Source of the DNA: Pseudolysinimonas_A sp039912695
GTDB lineage: Bacteria; Actinomycetota; Actinomycetes; Actinomycetales; Microbacteriaceae
Direction of reading: 5' to 3'
NCBI RefSeq assembly: GCF_039912695.1
Contig: NZ_JBDSPJ010000024.1
Location: 1 to 64,000 of the forward strand
DNA length: 64,000 bases
Position numbers and translations under genes: made by a program. Positions 1 to 8,223 of the stretch are shown here, one piece after another; positions within the stretch are counted from its first letter, which is position 1, and every line of letters starts with the position of its first letter. The notes below the pieces were generated by a model. It had not been told where the DNA came from, did no database searches, and saw only the letters and a list, made by a program, of their open reading frames with translations.

Positions 1-1049
1 TGGGCGCCGGCAACCCGGCCTACCTGCGCGAGGCCCGACCGGCCACCGAAACCGCCCCAGCGGTCGCGGCCCTGCTCGGTGCCGGCGCGAGCGTGCGCGG
101 CATCGCCCAGACCGACGAGTTCGCGTACAGCATCGCGGGTGCCAACCCGCACTACGGAGCACCGCCCAATCCCGCGGTGCCCGGCGGTCTGCCCGGTGGC
201 TCCTCGAGCGGACCAGCCTCCGCGGTCGCGCTCGGCCAGGCATCCATCGGTCTCGGCACTGACACGGCAGGCTCGATCCGAGTGCCGGCGTCGTACCAGG
301 GGCTGTGGGGGCTGCGCACCACTCACGACTCGGTGCGCGACGAGGGCATCTGGCCTCTCGCGCCATCTTTCGACACCGTCGGCTGGCTGACTCGCGACGC
401 CGCCACCCTGCGCCGCGTCGTCGAGGTCGCGCTGGGAACGATCGTCGTCGACCCGGGCGGCTTCGTCATCGACCCGACCCTGGTCGCTCTCGCCGAACCC
501 TCGGTTCGCCTGGCGTTCACGGCCGCGATCGCGGGTTTCGAGATCGACGAGGTGTCGCTGGGCGACCCAGACGCGATGTTCGAGGCCTTCCGGGTGACTC
601 AAGCGGCCGAAGCGTGGGATTCCGACGGCGGGTGGGTCACCGGACATCCGGATGCTGTCGGCCCCGTCACTCGCGAACGGTTCGCCTTCGCCGCCACCGT
701 CACGCGCGAGCAGGAGGCCGAGGCCCGCGCCGCGCTCGCGATGCACCGTGAGCGGCTCGATCGCATCCTCGGAAACCGCGTGCTGCTCATCCCTTCAGCG
801 TCATCGTCGGCTCCGTCGGTGCACGCCACGGCAGAGGAATTGGATGTCGTCCGCGGCGCGACTCTGCGGCTCACGGCGATCGCGGGGATCACCGGGAGGC
901 CGGGGCTGTCGGTGCCGGTGTTGCAACTGCCCGAGCCGGTCGGGTTGTGCCTAGTCGGACCTCGGGGGAGTGATCTGGCACTGATCGACCTGGGCGCAGC
1001 TGGTCGGCTGAAGCTCAGGGTCGGCCCGACTGCGCGTTCACCCAGATAA
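1..1049 (+). CDS. Amidase signature family protein, 5' end missing
   Basis: The reading frame is open from the left edge (first full codon at base 3) to a stop at 1047-1049, so the N-terminus lies outside the window. The visible part shows amidase-signature features: a TAPAV...LL.AGA segment, TDEFAYS, the Ser-rich GGSSSGPASAVA loop that carries the cis-Ser and nucleophile Ser, and GLGTDTAGSIRVPASYQG downstream. The family uses a Ser-cisSer-Lys triad to hydrolyse amides. The catalytic Lys would lie upstream of the window edge. The substrate is not readable. The overall look is nearest to AtzF/allophanate-hydrolase-like or plant-AMI1-like amidases. The 3' end overlaps the convergent lipoprotein gene by 35 bases. 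Confidence 0.9.
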   Translation, partial: GAGNPAYLREARPATETAPAVAALLGAGASVRGIAQTDEFAYSIAGANPHYGAPPNPAVPGGLPGGSSSGPASAVALGQASIGLGTDTAGSIRVPASYQGLWGLRTTHDSVRDEGIWPLAPSFDTVGWLTRDAATLRRVVEVALGTIVVDPGGFVIDPTLVALAEPSVRLAFTAAIAGFEIDEVSLGDPDAMFEAFRVTQAAEAWDSDGGWVTGHPDAVGPVTRERFAFAATVTREQEAEARAALAMHRERLDRILGNRVLLIPSASSSAPSVHATAEELDVVRGATLRLTAIAGITGRPGLSVPVLQLPEPVGLCLVGPRGSDLALIDLGAAGRLKLRVGPTARSPR

Positions 1050-1683
1050 AAAGATCGCTCGCATCGGTCTTGCAGGTCGCGGGATCCGGGAACGGAACGC
1101 CGAGAAACTGCAGATCAACCGACGCGGTGCTCTGCGAAGCCTTTCCTTTCCCTTCAGGAGAGTCGTCGAGCGGGATCGAGGTCGTATAGGCGATCGAGAT
1201 CGGATGAGTTCCTTGCGGGTCGGGGAGGGAAAAGGTGCCGATGCCGGTGTAGTGGAAGTACCGCCCCCGCTGCACGTCGATGTTGATGATGCCCCCGCGC
1301 TGGAAGTGCACCTCGGCATCGGTATCGCTCACACTGATCGCCAAGGAGCTCGACGGATTGCCGTCGTTGTTGCAGTAAATTCCCATGACCTCGTGCCCGT
1401 CGAGTGTGCCGGTGACGAAGAAGTCGTCGTTGTCGAGATCATCGGCCAGCCAGGGGACGTTCTGGTACCGAGCGGTCCAACCGTCCGTCGTCGTCGGGGT
1501 TTCCGGCGGGAACGGGTCACCACCTCCGCCGCCACCCCCGTTGCCGTCGCCGTTGATCGTTCCGTCAGGCCCGGTGAGTCCGGTCGTCGTTGGGAAGGGG
1601 CTGGGTGAGACCGTGCAGCCCGCGAGAACGGCCGTCGCGGCAAGGAGTGCGAGAGCTGAGGTGAGGTTGACTCGAATCGACAT
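1015..1683 (-). CDS. Predicted lipoprotein of unknown function
   Basis: This 222-residue protein starts with a basic n-region, a hydrophobic stretch and a lipobox (LAGC), so it should be lipid-anchored on the outer face of the membrane. A Gly-rich, then Pro/Thr-rich linker follows (roughly residues 30-60), leading to a beta-rich domain of about 150 residues with two Cys. I do not recognise the domain. I chose the ATG at 1683 over an upstream start at 1737 because the signal peptide begins there, and because a TACCGT box lies 7 bases before it, as in other apparently leaderless genes here. It is divergent from the aminotransferase gene, and its 3' end overlaps the amidase. Confidence 0.75.
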   Translation of the reverse strand: MSIRVNLTSALALLAATAVLAGCTVSPSPFPTTTGLTGPDGTINGDGNGGGGGGGDPFPPETPTTTDGWTARYQNVPWLADDLDNDDFFVTGTLDGHEVMGIYCNNDGNPSSSLAISVSDTDAEVHFQRGGIINIDVQRGRYFHYTGIGTFSLPDPQGTHPISIAYTTSIPLDDSPEGKGKASQSTASVDLQFLGVPFPDPATCKTDASDLFIWVNAQSGRP

Positions 1684-1746
1684 GCTGCCCACGGTAGCGA
1701 AAGAGGGACGGGTGGTGGAATGCCTTGGCCGTGGCATCCTGATCTG

Positions 1747-2931
1747 ATGATCCCCGGCCAGATCGATCCTCCCGCGCGGCTGCTGATGGGCCCCGGGCCG
1801 ATCAACGCCGACCCGCGGGTCCTCCGTGCGATGTCAGCGCAGCTGGTCGGCCAGTATGACCCGGCGATGACCGGGTACATGGCCGAGACGCAGGAGCTGT
1901 TCCGCGGGGTATTCCAGACAAACAACGACGCCACCCTGGTCATCGATGGCACCGGCCGCGCGGGGATCGAAGCGGCCCTGGTCAGCCTGCTCGCACCGGG
2001 CGACAGAGTGCTCGTCCCCATCTTCGGACGCTTCGGCGACCTCCTCAAAGAGATCGCCGCACGCTGCGGCGCTGAGGTGCACGTCATCGAACGCGAGTGG
2101 GGCACCGTCTTCACCCCCGCCGAAATCGACGCGGCGCTGGCCGAGGTCAAGCCGAAGGTGCTCGCCATCGTGCACGGTGACACGAGCGCCACCGTCGCTC
2201 AGCCCCTCGACGACCTCGGCGGAATCGCCGACAAGCACGGCGCCCTGCTCTACGCCGACGTCACCGCGAGCCTCGGCGGAAACACCTTCCTCGCCGACGC
2301 GTGGGGGGTGGATGCCGCTACCGCCGGCTTGCAGAAGTGCCTCGCCGGCCCTGCGGGGTCGTCACCCATCACCCTCTCCGACCGGGCGGCCCAGGTCATC
2401 AACGCGCGCGAAGGTGCGGGGGCCGACATCCGCAGCAACTATTTCGACCTCGCGCAGATCCTCGATTACTGGGGGCCGAAGCGCCTCAACCACCACACCG
2501 AGGCGACGACGATGCTCTACGGCGCCCGCGAGTGCGCGCGCATCCTGGTCGAAGAGACGATGGAGAAAGCCGTCGAGCGCCACCGCATCCACGGCGCCGC
2601 GATGACCGCGGGACTCGTCGGCATGGGACTCCAGCTTTTCGGCGACCAGAGCGTGCGCATGAACAACGTGATCGGCGTCTACATCCCGGACGGTCTCGAC
2701 GGCGAAGCCGCGCGCGCGACCCTGCTCGCCGACTACGGCATCGAGATCGGCACCTCGTTCGGCCCCCTGGCCGGCAAGGTGTGGCGCATCGGAGTGATGG
2801 GCTACAACGCCCGTCGGGATGCCGTGCTCACCACCCTCGCCGCCCTCGAGCAGTTGCTGCGTCGTGGCGGGGTCGCGGTGAAACAGGGCGCCGGAACGGA
2901 TGCCGCCTTCGAGTCCTACGCGGCCGGGTGA
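1747..2931 (+). CDS. Class V aminotransferase (alanine/serine/ureidoglycine-glyoxylate type)
   Basis: This 394-residue PLP enzyme opens with LLMGPGPINADPRVLRAM, the N-terminal hallmark of alanine-glyoxylate/serine-pyruvate aminotransferases. The PLP-binding lysine is K197 in the motif QKCLAGPAG. VHGDTSATVAQP and ADVTASLGG match the cofactor and phosphate-binding segments. A Gln in QLVGQYDP and the Asn in RLNHHTEATT make (S)-ureidoglycine-glyoxylate transaminase (PucG, purine breakdown) a possible specific role. The preceding amidase would fit nitrogen scavenging, but this is inference. I prefer ATG 1747 to ATG 1720 because family members begin close to this point and a CATCCT box stands 6 bases upstream. 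The acetyltransferase gene follows after 6 bases. Confidence 0.85.
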   Translation: MIPGQIDPPARLLMGPGPINADPRVLRAMSAQLVGQYDPAMTGYMAETQELFRGVFQTNNDATLVIDGTGRAGIEAALVSLLAPGDRVLVPIFGRFGDLLKEIAARCGAEVHVIEREWGTVFTPAEIDAALAEVKPKVLAIVHGDTSATVAQPLDDLGGIADKHGALLYADVTASLGGNTFLADAWGVDAATAGLQKCLAGPAGSSPITLSDRAAQVINAREGAGADIRSNYFDLAQILDYWGPKRLNHHTEATTMLYGARECARILVEETMEKAVERHRIHGAAMTAGLVGMGLQLFGDQSVRMNNVIGVYIPDGLDGEAARATLLADYGIEIGTSFGPLAGKVWRIGVMGYNARRDAVLTTLAALEQLLRRGGVAVKQGAGTDAAFESYAAG

Positions 2932-2937
2932 GGTCGC

Positions 2938-3405
2938 ATGATCGAGGTTCGCCCCGCGGTTCCTGACGACGCGGAACGTATCGCCGACATCCACGTCACC
3001 GGATGGCGCGAGACGTACGCCCACCTACTGCGCGCCGAATTTCTGGCTGCGCGCACCTCCGACCCCGCGCGGCACCGGGCGCGGATCGCAGGAGGCAGCC
3101 CGGTCTTCGTCGCCGAACTCGACGGCGAGGTCGTCGGGATGGCGTGCGCGGGTCCGTCGCAGGATGACGACCATCCCCGCGACCTGCAGCTCTGGTTCAT
3201 CTACCAGTACGCCCGCGCCCACGGGTCGGGAACGGGGCAGGCGCTGCTCGACGCCGTGCTCGGCGACCGCCCGGCCTACCTCTGGGTCGCCGAAGGCAAT
3301 CCGCGGGCGCGCGCCTTCTACGCCAGGAACGGTTTCGTGCCCGACGGCCAACGTAAGACCGAACCCAGCTGGGAGGATCTCGCAGAAATCCGGATGGTGC
3401 GCTGA
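2938..3405 (+). CDS. GNAT family N-acetyltransferase
   Basis: A 155-residue acetyltransferase of the GNAT fold. The N-terminus IEVRPAVPDDAERIADIHV is the usual first strand and helix. The acetyl-CoA pyrophosphate loop is degenerate (GSGTGQALLDAVL, where the family often has R/Q-x-x-G-x-G/A). NPRARAFYARNGFVPDG is the conserved C-terminal motif in which the Tyr often serves as general acid. The start lies only 6 bases behind the aminotransferase stop, so the two are probably co-transcribed. The substrate cannot be told from sequence. Confidence 0.85.
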   Translation: MIEVRPAVPDDAERIADIHVTGWRETYAHLLRAEFLAARTSDPARHRARIAGGSPVFVAELDGEVVGMACAGPSQDDDHPRDLQLWFIYQYARAHGSGTGQALLDAVLGDRPAYLWVAEGNPRARAFYARNGFVPDGQRKTEPSWEDLAEIRMVR

Positions 3406-3437
3406 CTCGCCGCCCGCTGAGGCTCCATTCCCGTCCG

Positions 3438-3521
3438 TTTTCAGGAAGGTGTGGGGAAGGTGTCTAGAGATGTGGACCCTGATCGGCGACCCGGCCCAGT
3501 TTCTCCAGATCTTCCTGAAAA
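3438..3521. terminator. Nested inverted repeat between convergent genes
   Basis: A perfect 11-bp inverted repeat (3438-3448 TTTTCAGGAAG with 3511-3521 CTTCCTGAAAA) encloses a second, imperfect 8-bp repeat (TCTAGAGA with TCTCCAGA). It lies between the convergent acetyltransferase and cupin genes. A bidirectional terminator is the simplest reading. The 62-base loop is long for that, so a structured RNA is also possible. Confidence 0.5.
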
Positions 3522-3534
3522 GGGAAAGCGCACG

Positions 3535-4074
3535 TCAGGGTTCGACGACGGTGATGCGTCGGATGTCGGGATCGGTGAAGACATCCCGTTCGTCGGTGCT
3601 GCGGGTCGAGAACTCGGTCACGATCGCGCCGTCGGGCCCGGCCTGAAACCAATGCTTCGTACCGGGCAGGATGGTGTGTTGATCCCCGGGTCGCAGCACG
3701 ATCTGGTGCCAGGCGGTGTAGTGCTCCGGCCTCGGCGCGACCGCGAGCGGGTCGGGAGTCGCGGGTCCGTCGACGTAGAGCCACACCTCCCCGGCGCGCA
3801 CGCGGAAGGTCTCCTCTTTGCCCAACTCTTCGTCCGCGCCGATGTGCCGATGTTCGGGGCAGGTCTGCCCAGGTCGCAACACCAACTCCTTGGCACACAC
3901 GCGTTCCGTATTGACGTAGACAACAAGCTGCAGCCCGGTGCGTTCCAACTCACCCAACCCCAAGTCGGCCACCTCAATCTCACCCCGCTCGGCCGGAGTA
4001 AGCACAACGCCGGCGCGCGAAAGCGCCGCCGCCGTGTACTCGCGAGCTTCCTGGACTTCAGCGAAAGTCAGCAC
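3535..4074 (-). CDS. D-lyxose ketol-isomerase-like cupin protein
   Basis: A 179-residue single-domain cupin. The metal-binding motif is CPEHRH...EETFRVRAGE, with H75, H77 and E88 at the spacing found in D-lyxose isomerases, and H141 (PGTKHWFQAG) as the likely fourth ligand. Enzymes of this family interconvert D-lyxose and D-xylulose, or D-mannose and D-fructose, using Mn2+. Length and motif order match the family along the whole protein. The GTG start at 4074 has a TAACCT box exactly 6 bases upstream, which suggests a leaderless message. No sugar kinase or transporter is adjacent, so the physiological substrate is unknown. Confidence 0.8.
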   Translation of the reverse strand: MLTFAEVQEAREYTAAALSRAGVVLTPAERGEIEVADLGLGELERTGLQLVVYVNTERVCAKELVLRPGQTCPEHRHIGADEELGKEETFRVRAGEVWLYVDGPATPDPLAVAPRPEHYTAWHQIVLRPGDQHTILPGTKHWFQAGPDGAIVTEFSTRSTDERDVFTDPDIRRITVVEP

Positions 4075-4099
4075 CTTCGCAGGTTACGCGACGGCGCAG

Positions 4100-4182
4100 G
4101 GTCGGCTGCGGATCGAATGCGCGGGTCGATCGGGGTAGGGGTCCCCGCTCTCTCGGCCCGCGCATTCGATCCGCAGCCGACC
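4100..4182. repeat. Long palindromic element, copy 1 (conserved 31-base loop)
   Basis: A perfect 26-bp inverted repeat (4100-4125 with 4157-4182) encloses a 31-base loop that itself holds a small CGGGG/CCCCG hairpin. It lies 16 bases behind the stop of the pseudokinase gene (minus strand) and 26 bases before the cupin gene. The loop is nearly identical to that of the element at 9404-9484, although the stem sequences differ. Confidence 0.85.
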
Positions 4183-4197
4183 TGTCACAAGAAAGGA

Positions 4198-5184
4198 TCA
4201 GTGGATGTGCGACGTCCGCTCGAGGAGTGCTTCGACCTCGTCGACTCCCAGTGGCATGGTGGCGCCGCCGATGGGGTTGGTCATGTCCAGGTGTACGTCG
4301 TCGACGAGGGCGGAAAGCATCCCGACCGCGTCGTCGACGATCTCGGTCGAGCGGGTCTCGGTGCCGTGCAACAGCCAGCGCGCGATCTCGAGCTCGGCGA
4401 GCAGTGAAGCCCGTTGACGCAGTTGCCGGTCGACGTTGCCTCGCGCGTGGGAGTACGACGCGAAGGCTGCGTCGGCGAGTTGGTCGAGGCCGGATCCGGC
4501 CAGCCACTGCAGATCAGCTGCGGGGTCGCCGACGCGAAGACCGTGCCAGCCCAGCATCCCGGTGACCTCGTCGCCGTTGGCGAGGAACGAGTCCGACGCG
4601 ACGCCGCCGTTGACGACCGTGGGGGTAAATTGCCACATCATCGTTTCTTCGGTCGCGCGTTCCCAGCGGGCGAGCAGCCCGGCGGGAACGAGTCCGGTCG
4701 CGGCGGCGCGATCCATCAGGGTGACGACGGCGCGCAGCGTTTCGACAGGGCTGTGCGAGGGCAGGCCGGCGTCGATGACGAGGTTCGGGGGAAGCGAGTG
4801 GATGGCGGCGATCGCCGCGCCGATCGATGAGGCGAGTTCGAGGCTCATCGCGCTGAGCGACACCTTCGAGCCGTAGACGAACTCCGACACCACGGCCCGA
4901 GTGTCGCCGACCGGAACCTGGCCCGCGAACGTCGAAATCGCGAACGGCAGACGGGAGCGGGCACCTGCGCTGAGCGCCCGAAGTGCGACCAGGTCGGCCG
5001 ACTGCTCCAACTCGGCGGCTGGCGAGCGCGGCACCCGGATGATCCAGTGGCGACCGTCGCGACCGGTCAGGATGGCGGCGTCGAATTCGCCGCCCGGGCT
5101 GCCGAACCCCTGGGTGTTGATCACGTCGAGACCTGCCACGGCCGACGTCGCGAGCGCCGCTAGAGTGAGTGGGGATCGGGTCAT
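4198..5184 (-). CDS. Aminoglycoside-phosphotransferase-fold protein, probable pseudokinase
   Basis: A 328-residue protein with the layout of the APH/macrolide 2'-phosphotransferase family: an N-lobe (WIIRVPRSPAAELEQ, with the usual ATP-contact region), a VSEFVYG hinge and a helical C-lobe. The catalytic loop, normally HGDxxxxN, reads VNGGVASDSFL. The segment that usually carries the metal-binding Asp reads MLGWHGLRVGDPAADLQWL. The catalytic Asp and the metal Asp therefore both appear replaced, so kinase activity is doubtful. It is divergent from nudC. A TACCCT box lies 6 bases before the ATG. The long palindrome 4100-4182 follows the stop. Confidence 0.75.
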   Translation of the reverse strand: MTRSPLTLAALATSAVAGLDVINTQGFGSPGGEFDAAILTGRDGRHWIIRVPRSPAAELEQSADLVALRALSAGARSRLPFAISTFAGQVPVGDTRAVVSEFVYGSKVSLSAMSLELASSIGAAIAAIHSLPPNLVIDAGLPSHSPVETLRAVVTLMDRAAATGLVPAGLLARWERATEETMMWQFTPTVVNGGVASDSFLANGDEVTGMLGWHGLRVGDPAADLQWLAGSGLDQLADAAFASYSHARGNVDRQLRQRASLLAELEIARWLLHGTETRSTEIVDDAVGMLSALVDDVHLDMTNPIGGATMPLGVDEVEALLERTSHIH

Positions 5185-5252
5185 GCCCTCAGGGTAGGTC
5201 GGTGCCCACCCGACGCGGCGTATGCCACGCGTGTTTCAGCGGGAGGTCAGGT

Positions 5253-6215
5253 TTGTCCGACATCCCCGGATTCTCGCCGTTCTCGGCTCGCCTGCCTCTG
5301 TCGCGCGCGACCCTCGACCGCGATCACATGACGCGTGCTCGGGGGATCGATGCCCTGCTCGACGACTCCCGAACCCGCGCGATCGTGCTGCATGACGGCA
5401 AGGCCCTGATGGACGGGCCCGACCGCCTCGCGATCCTGCCGGCGAGTGCGGTGCCGCAGGCGGCTCTCGCGGTCTACCTCGGACGCACCGTCGCCGACGC
5501 TCCCGACCTGCCGCGCGACACCCCGTTCATCGCCGTCGCGGTCGACGCGCGCGCTGATATCGAAGCTCCGGATGGCGGGGAGTCCCAGTGGGGCGACCTG
5601 CGCCGAATCGGAGCCCGCCTCGACGAACGTGACGCCGGACTCTTCACGCAGGCGCTCGCCATCCTGAACTGGCACACCGCCTACGGTTTCTCGCCCGCGG
5701 GCGGCGCGGCAACCGTTCCGACGATGGCCGGCTGGGTGCGACGCGATGAGGATGCCGGACGAGACTTCTTTCCGAGAACCGACGCCGCGATCATCGTCGG
5801 CGTCGTCGACAACGACGACCGCATCCTGCTCGGCTCGAATGCGATGTGGGAGGCGAATCGCTTTTCGCTGCTCGCCGGGTTCGTCGAGCCGGGGGAGTCG
5901 CTGGAGGCTGCTGCCATCCGAGAGGTGTTCGAGGAGTCGGGCATCACGGTCGAAGACCCGCAGTACCTCGGCAGTCAGCCGTGGCCGTTCCCGGCGTCGC
6001 TGATGGTCGGCTTCATGGCGCGCGTTCCGGTCGGCGGCACCACGGTGGGCACACCGGACGGCGAAGAGATTCTCGCGGTGCGCTGGTTCACCCGCGACGA
6101 GATGGCGGCGGCGGTTGCGGCGAAAGAGGTGCTGCTGCCCGGCCCCACCTCGATCGCCCGCGCGATCATCGAGCACTGGTACGGCGCCGAGATCGACGAC
6201 GGATCCCGCGCGTGA
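5253..6215 (+). CDS. nudC: NADH pyrophosphatase (Nudix hydrolase, NudC family)
   Basis: The 320-residue product has the NudC arrangement: an N-terminal domain of about 130 residues, a short linker, the Nudix box (GFVEPGESLEAAAIREVFEE, near residue 209) and the downstream signature SQPWPFPASLM that is typical of NudC. These enzymes cleave NAD(H), and in some bacteria NAD caps on RNA. The four zinc-ribbon Cys normally found before the Nudix domain are absent: the segment WHTAYGFSPAGG has lost them. I chose the TTG at 5253 because GGGAGG stands 6 bases upstream. The stop overlaps the helicase start (GTGA), so the two genes are translationally coupled. Confidence 0.88.
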   Translation: MSDIPGFSPFSARLPLSRATLDRDHMTRARGIDALLDDSRTRAIVLHDGKALMDGPDRLAILPASAVPQAALAVYLGRTVADAPDLPRDTPFIAVAVDARADIEAPDGGESQWGDLRRIGARLDERDAGLFTQALAILNWHTAYGFSPAGGAATVPTMAGWVRRDEDAGRDFFPRTDAAIIVGVVDNDDRILLGSNAMWEANRFSLLAGFVEPGESLEAAAIREVFEESGITVEDPQYLGSQPWPFPASLMVGFMARVPVGGTTVGTPDGEEILAVRWFTRDEMAAAVAAKEVLLPGPTSIARAIIEHWYGAEIDDGSRA

Positions 6216-7897
6216 ATGCACCCGTGGCCGACCCTCTCGCCGCGCTCGACGTCGACCAGCGTCGTGCCGCCGAAACGCTACTCGGCCCGGTGTGCATCCT
6301 CGCTGGCGCCGGAACGGGCAAGACCCGCGCGATCACGGCTCGAATCGCCCACGGCGTGCGCGAAGGCGTCTACACCTCGGGCAGCCTGTTGGCGCTGACG
6401 TTCACGACGAAGGCGGCGGGCGAACTGCGTCAACGGCTGCGGGCGCTCGACGCCAGCGGCGCGGTGGTGCGCACCTTCCACGCCGAAGCGCTCGCTCAGG
6501 TCGGCTACTTCTGGCCCGACCTGGTCGGCGGGGGAGCGCCCCGGTTGCTCGACAACAAAGCCCGCACGATCGGCGAAGCGGGCGACGCGGTGAACATCAA
6601 ACTCGGCCGCACCGCGATTCGGGATGTCGCCAGCGAGATCGAATGGCGCAAGACATCCGAACTGAGCATCGAGCGGTACGCAATCGCGGCGCGCGACCGG
6701 CCTCTGCCGCGCGGACTCGACCCCGACGCCGTCGCCACGATTCAGCAGGAGTACGAGCGACTCAAAGACGAGCGTCGTCGTATCGACTTTGAAGACGTGC
6801 TGCTGCTGGCGTGCGGGATGCTCGACTCCGAAGCCATCGCACGCGAGCGGGTGCGTGCGCAGTACCGGTTTTTCGTCGTCGACGAGTACCAAGACGTCTC
6901 GCCACTGCAACATCGGCTGCTCACGCTGTGGCTCGGCCCGCGCACCGACCTCTGCGTCGTGGGCGACGCCAACCAGACGATCTACACGTTCGCCGGGGCC
7001 TCGAGCCGCTACCTGCTCAGCTTCGAGAGTGACCATCCCGGCGCCGAGGTCGTGCGACTCGAACGCAACTACCGCTCGGCACCACAGATTCTGGATGTCG
7101 CGAACCGCCTGATGCGCGGGCGCCCCGGTGCTCTCGAACTGCGCTCAGCCACGGTCAGTCGCGGAGTGTTCGCGGACCCGGTCGCCTACGACGACGATGG
7201 GGCGGAAGCATCCGCGATCGCCGACTCAATCGCCAGCCAACTCGCCGCCGGCACGCTGCCCGAGCAGATCGCGGTGCTCTACCGGGTGCACGAGCAGGCG
7301 GGCCCGATCGAGGAGGCGCTGGCTGCCCGCGGGATCGTCGTGCGGCTCCTCGGGGGCACGACCTTTTTCGAGATCCCGGCGGTGCGCAAACTCACGTCGG
7401 CGCTTGCCGTGCAGGCGCAGCGTTTTCCTGAAGACCCCGTGCGGCAGTTCGTCGCCGACACCGCCCGCGCCGCCGGGTGGACCGTCGATCGGTCCCACTC
7501 GCGACTGGGTCGGGATGACTGGGCCGGCCTCGACGCGATTGTGCGGTTCGCCGAATGCACTCCCGAAGACGTGAACCTCGCCCGGTTTGCCGCCGAGCTC
7601 GAGGAGCGCGAAACCGCGAAGGGTGAACTTCCGGTACGCGCCGTCGTGCTCGGCACCCTGCACAGTGCGAAAGGTCTCGAGTGGGAGTCGGTGCACCTCG
7701 CCGGGCTGACGGAAGGACTGCTGCCGGTCGTTTACGCGAAGTCGGCGGTCGCGATCGACGAAGAACGCCGGCTGCTCTACGTCGGCATCACGCGAGCGCG
7801 ACTCCGACTGTCGCTGTCTTGGTCGCGGCGAGGTGCCCGCTCGGCGGAACGGCAACCCAGTCGGTTCCTTCAGGAACTGCGCACCAGCCGAAACTAA
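6212..7897 (+). CDS. UvrD/PcrA-like ATP-dependent DNA helicase (UvrD2 type)
   Basis: A 561-residue superfamily 1 helicase. Visible motifs are Walker A (AGAGTGKT, residues 31-38), the Walker B-type VVDEYQD, motif III VVGDANQTIYTFAGA, motif IV ERNYRS, motif V TLHSAKGLEWESVH and motif VI YVGITRAR. These enzymes unwind DNA 3'-5' in repair and replication. The protein ends soon after motif VI. The C-terminal HRDC domain of mycobacterial UvrD2 is missing. The GTG start overlaps the nudC stop. Bases 7846-7885 at its 3' end recur exactly at 8565-8604, on the other side of the small toxin-antitoxin pair. Confidence 0.92.
   Translation: MNAPVADPLAALDVDQRRAAETLLGPVCILAGAGTGKTRAITARIAHGVREGVYTSGSLLALTFTTKAAGELRQRLRALDASGAVVRTFHAEALAQVGYFWPDLVGGGAPRLLDNKARTIGEAGDAVNIKLGRTAIRDVASEIEWRKTSELSIERYAIAARDRPLPRGLDPDAVATIQQEYERLKDERRRIDFEDVLLLACGMLDSEAIARERVRAQYRFFVVDEYQDVSPLQHRLLTLWLGPRTDLCVVGDANQTIYTFAGASSRYLLSFESDHPGAEVVRLERNYRSAPQILDVANRLMRGRPGALELRSATVSRGVFADPVAYDDDGAEASAIADSIASQLAAGTLPEQIAVLYRVHEQAGPIEEALAARGIVVRLLGGTTFFEIPAVRKLTSALAVQAQRFPEDPVRQFVADTARAAGWTVDRSHSRLGRDDWAGLDAIVRFAECTPEDVNLARFAAELEERETAKGELPVRAVVLGTLHSAKGLEWESVHLAGLTEGLLPVVYAKSAVAIDEERRLLYVGITRARLRLSLSWSRRGARSAERQPSRFLQELRTSRN
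7846..7885 (+). repeat. 40-bp direct repeat, copy 1 (helicase 3' end)
   Basis: This segment encodes the helicase C-terminus (RQPSRFLQELRT). It is identical over 40 bases to 8565-8604. The two copies flank the 7951-8557 gene pair. Confidence 0.95.
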
Positions 7898-7938
7898 CAG
7901 GCTACAATTAGCCGCTCCAATAAAATTCGCTCTGCCGA

Positions 7939-7944
7939 TACCGT
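7939..7944 (+). promoter_or_regulatory. Probable -10 box for a leaderless toxin-antitoxin message
   Basis: TACCGT is followed by exactly 6 bases and the GTG start at 7951. This is the same spacing seen at many other genes in the window. It would give the inserted gene pair its own promoter. Confidence 0.45.
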
Positions 7945-7950
7945 GCGCGA

Positions 7951-8223
7951 GTGACACCACGCTGGGTTCCCTCGAGTGAGAAGCACGGTGTTCCGCGCGA
8001 AGACCAGATTCACGCCATCCTTCACGCTACGTATTCGGCGGTGACGCACGACGAGGGTGATGGCGGGACAGTGGTCATATACATCGGACCGGCTCACTCC
8101 CAAACAGAACGCGAACTTGAGGTCTTAGTGAACATCCGTCCGGGTCTCGAAGCAGTCATCTTCCATGCGATGCAACTTGGGCCCCATTTCCGCACCTACC
8201 GCGAGGAGCATCCCGTTGGATGA
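7951..8223 (+). CDS. Putative toxin of a type II toxin-antitoxin pair (BrnT-like)
   Basis: A 90-residue basic protein with no signal peptide. The early segment SSEKHGVPREDQIHAIL resembles the KHG(I/V)..ED helix of BrnT-type toxins. The rest, ending in FHAMQLGPHFRTYREEHP, is not a family I can name. It overlaps the following gene by 8 bases. That gene encodes a ribbon-helix-helix-like protein, so the toxin-first order of BrnTA or HigBA modules applies. The identification rests on size, overlap and the partner. The pair lies between two 40-bp direct repeats of the helicase 3' end, which points to recent acquisition. Confidence 0.55.
   Translation: MTPRWVPSSEKHGVPREDQIHAILHATYSAVTHDEGDGGTVVIYIGPAHSQTERELEVLVNIRPGLEAVIFHAMQLGPHFRTYREEHPVG

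Noticed and set aside
3451..4407. 318-codon plus-strand frame across the cupin gene
   Set aside because: It is opposite a protein with a clear metal-binding cupin motif and crosses the perfect palindrome at 4100-4182.
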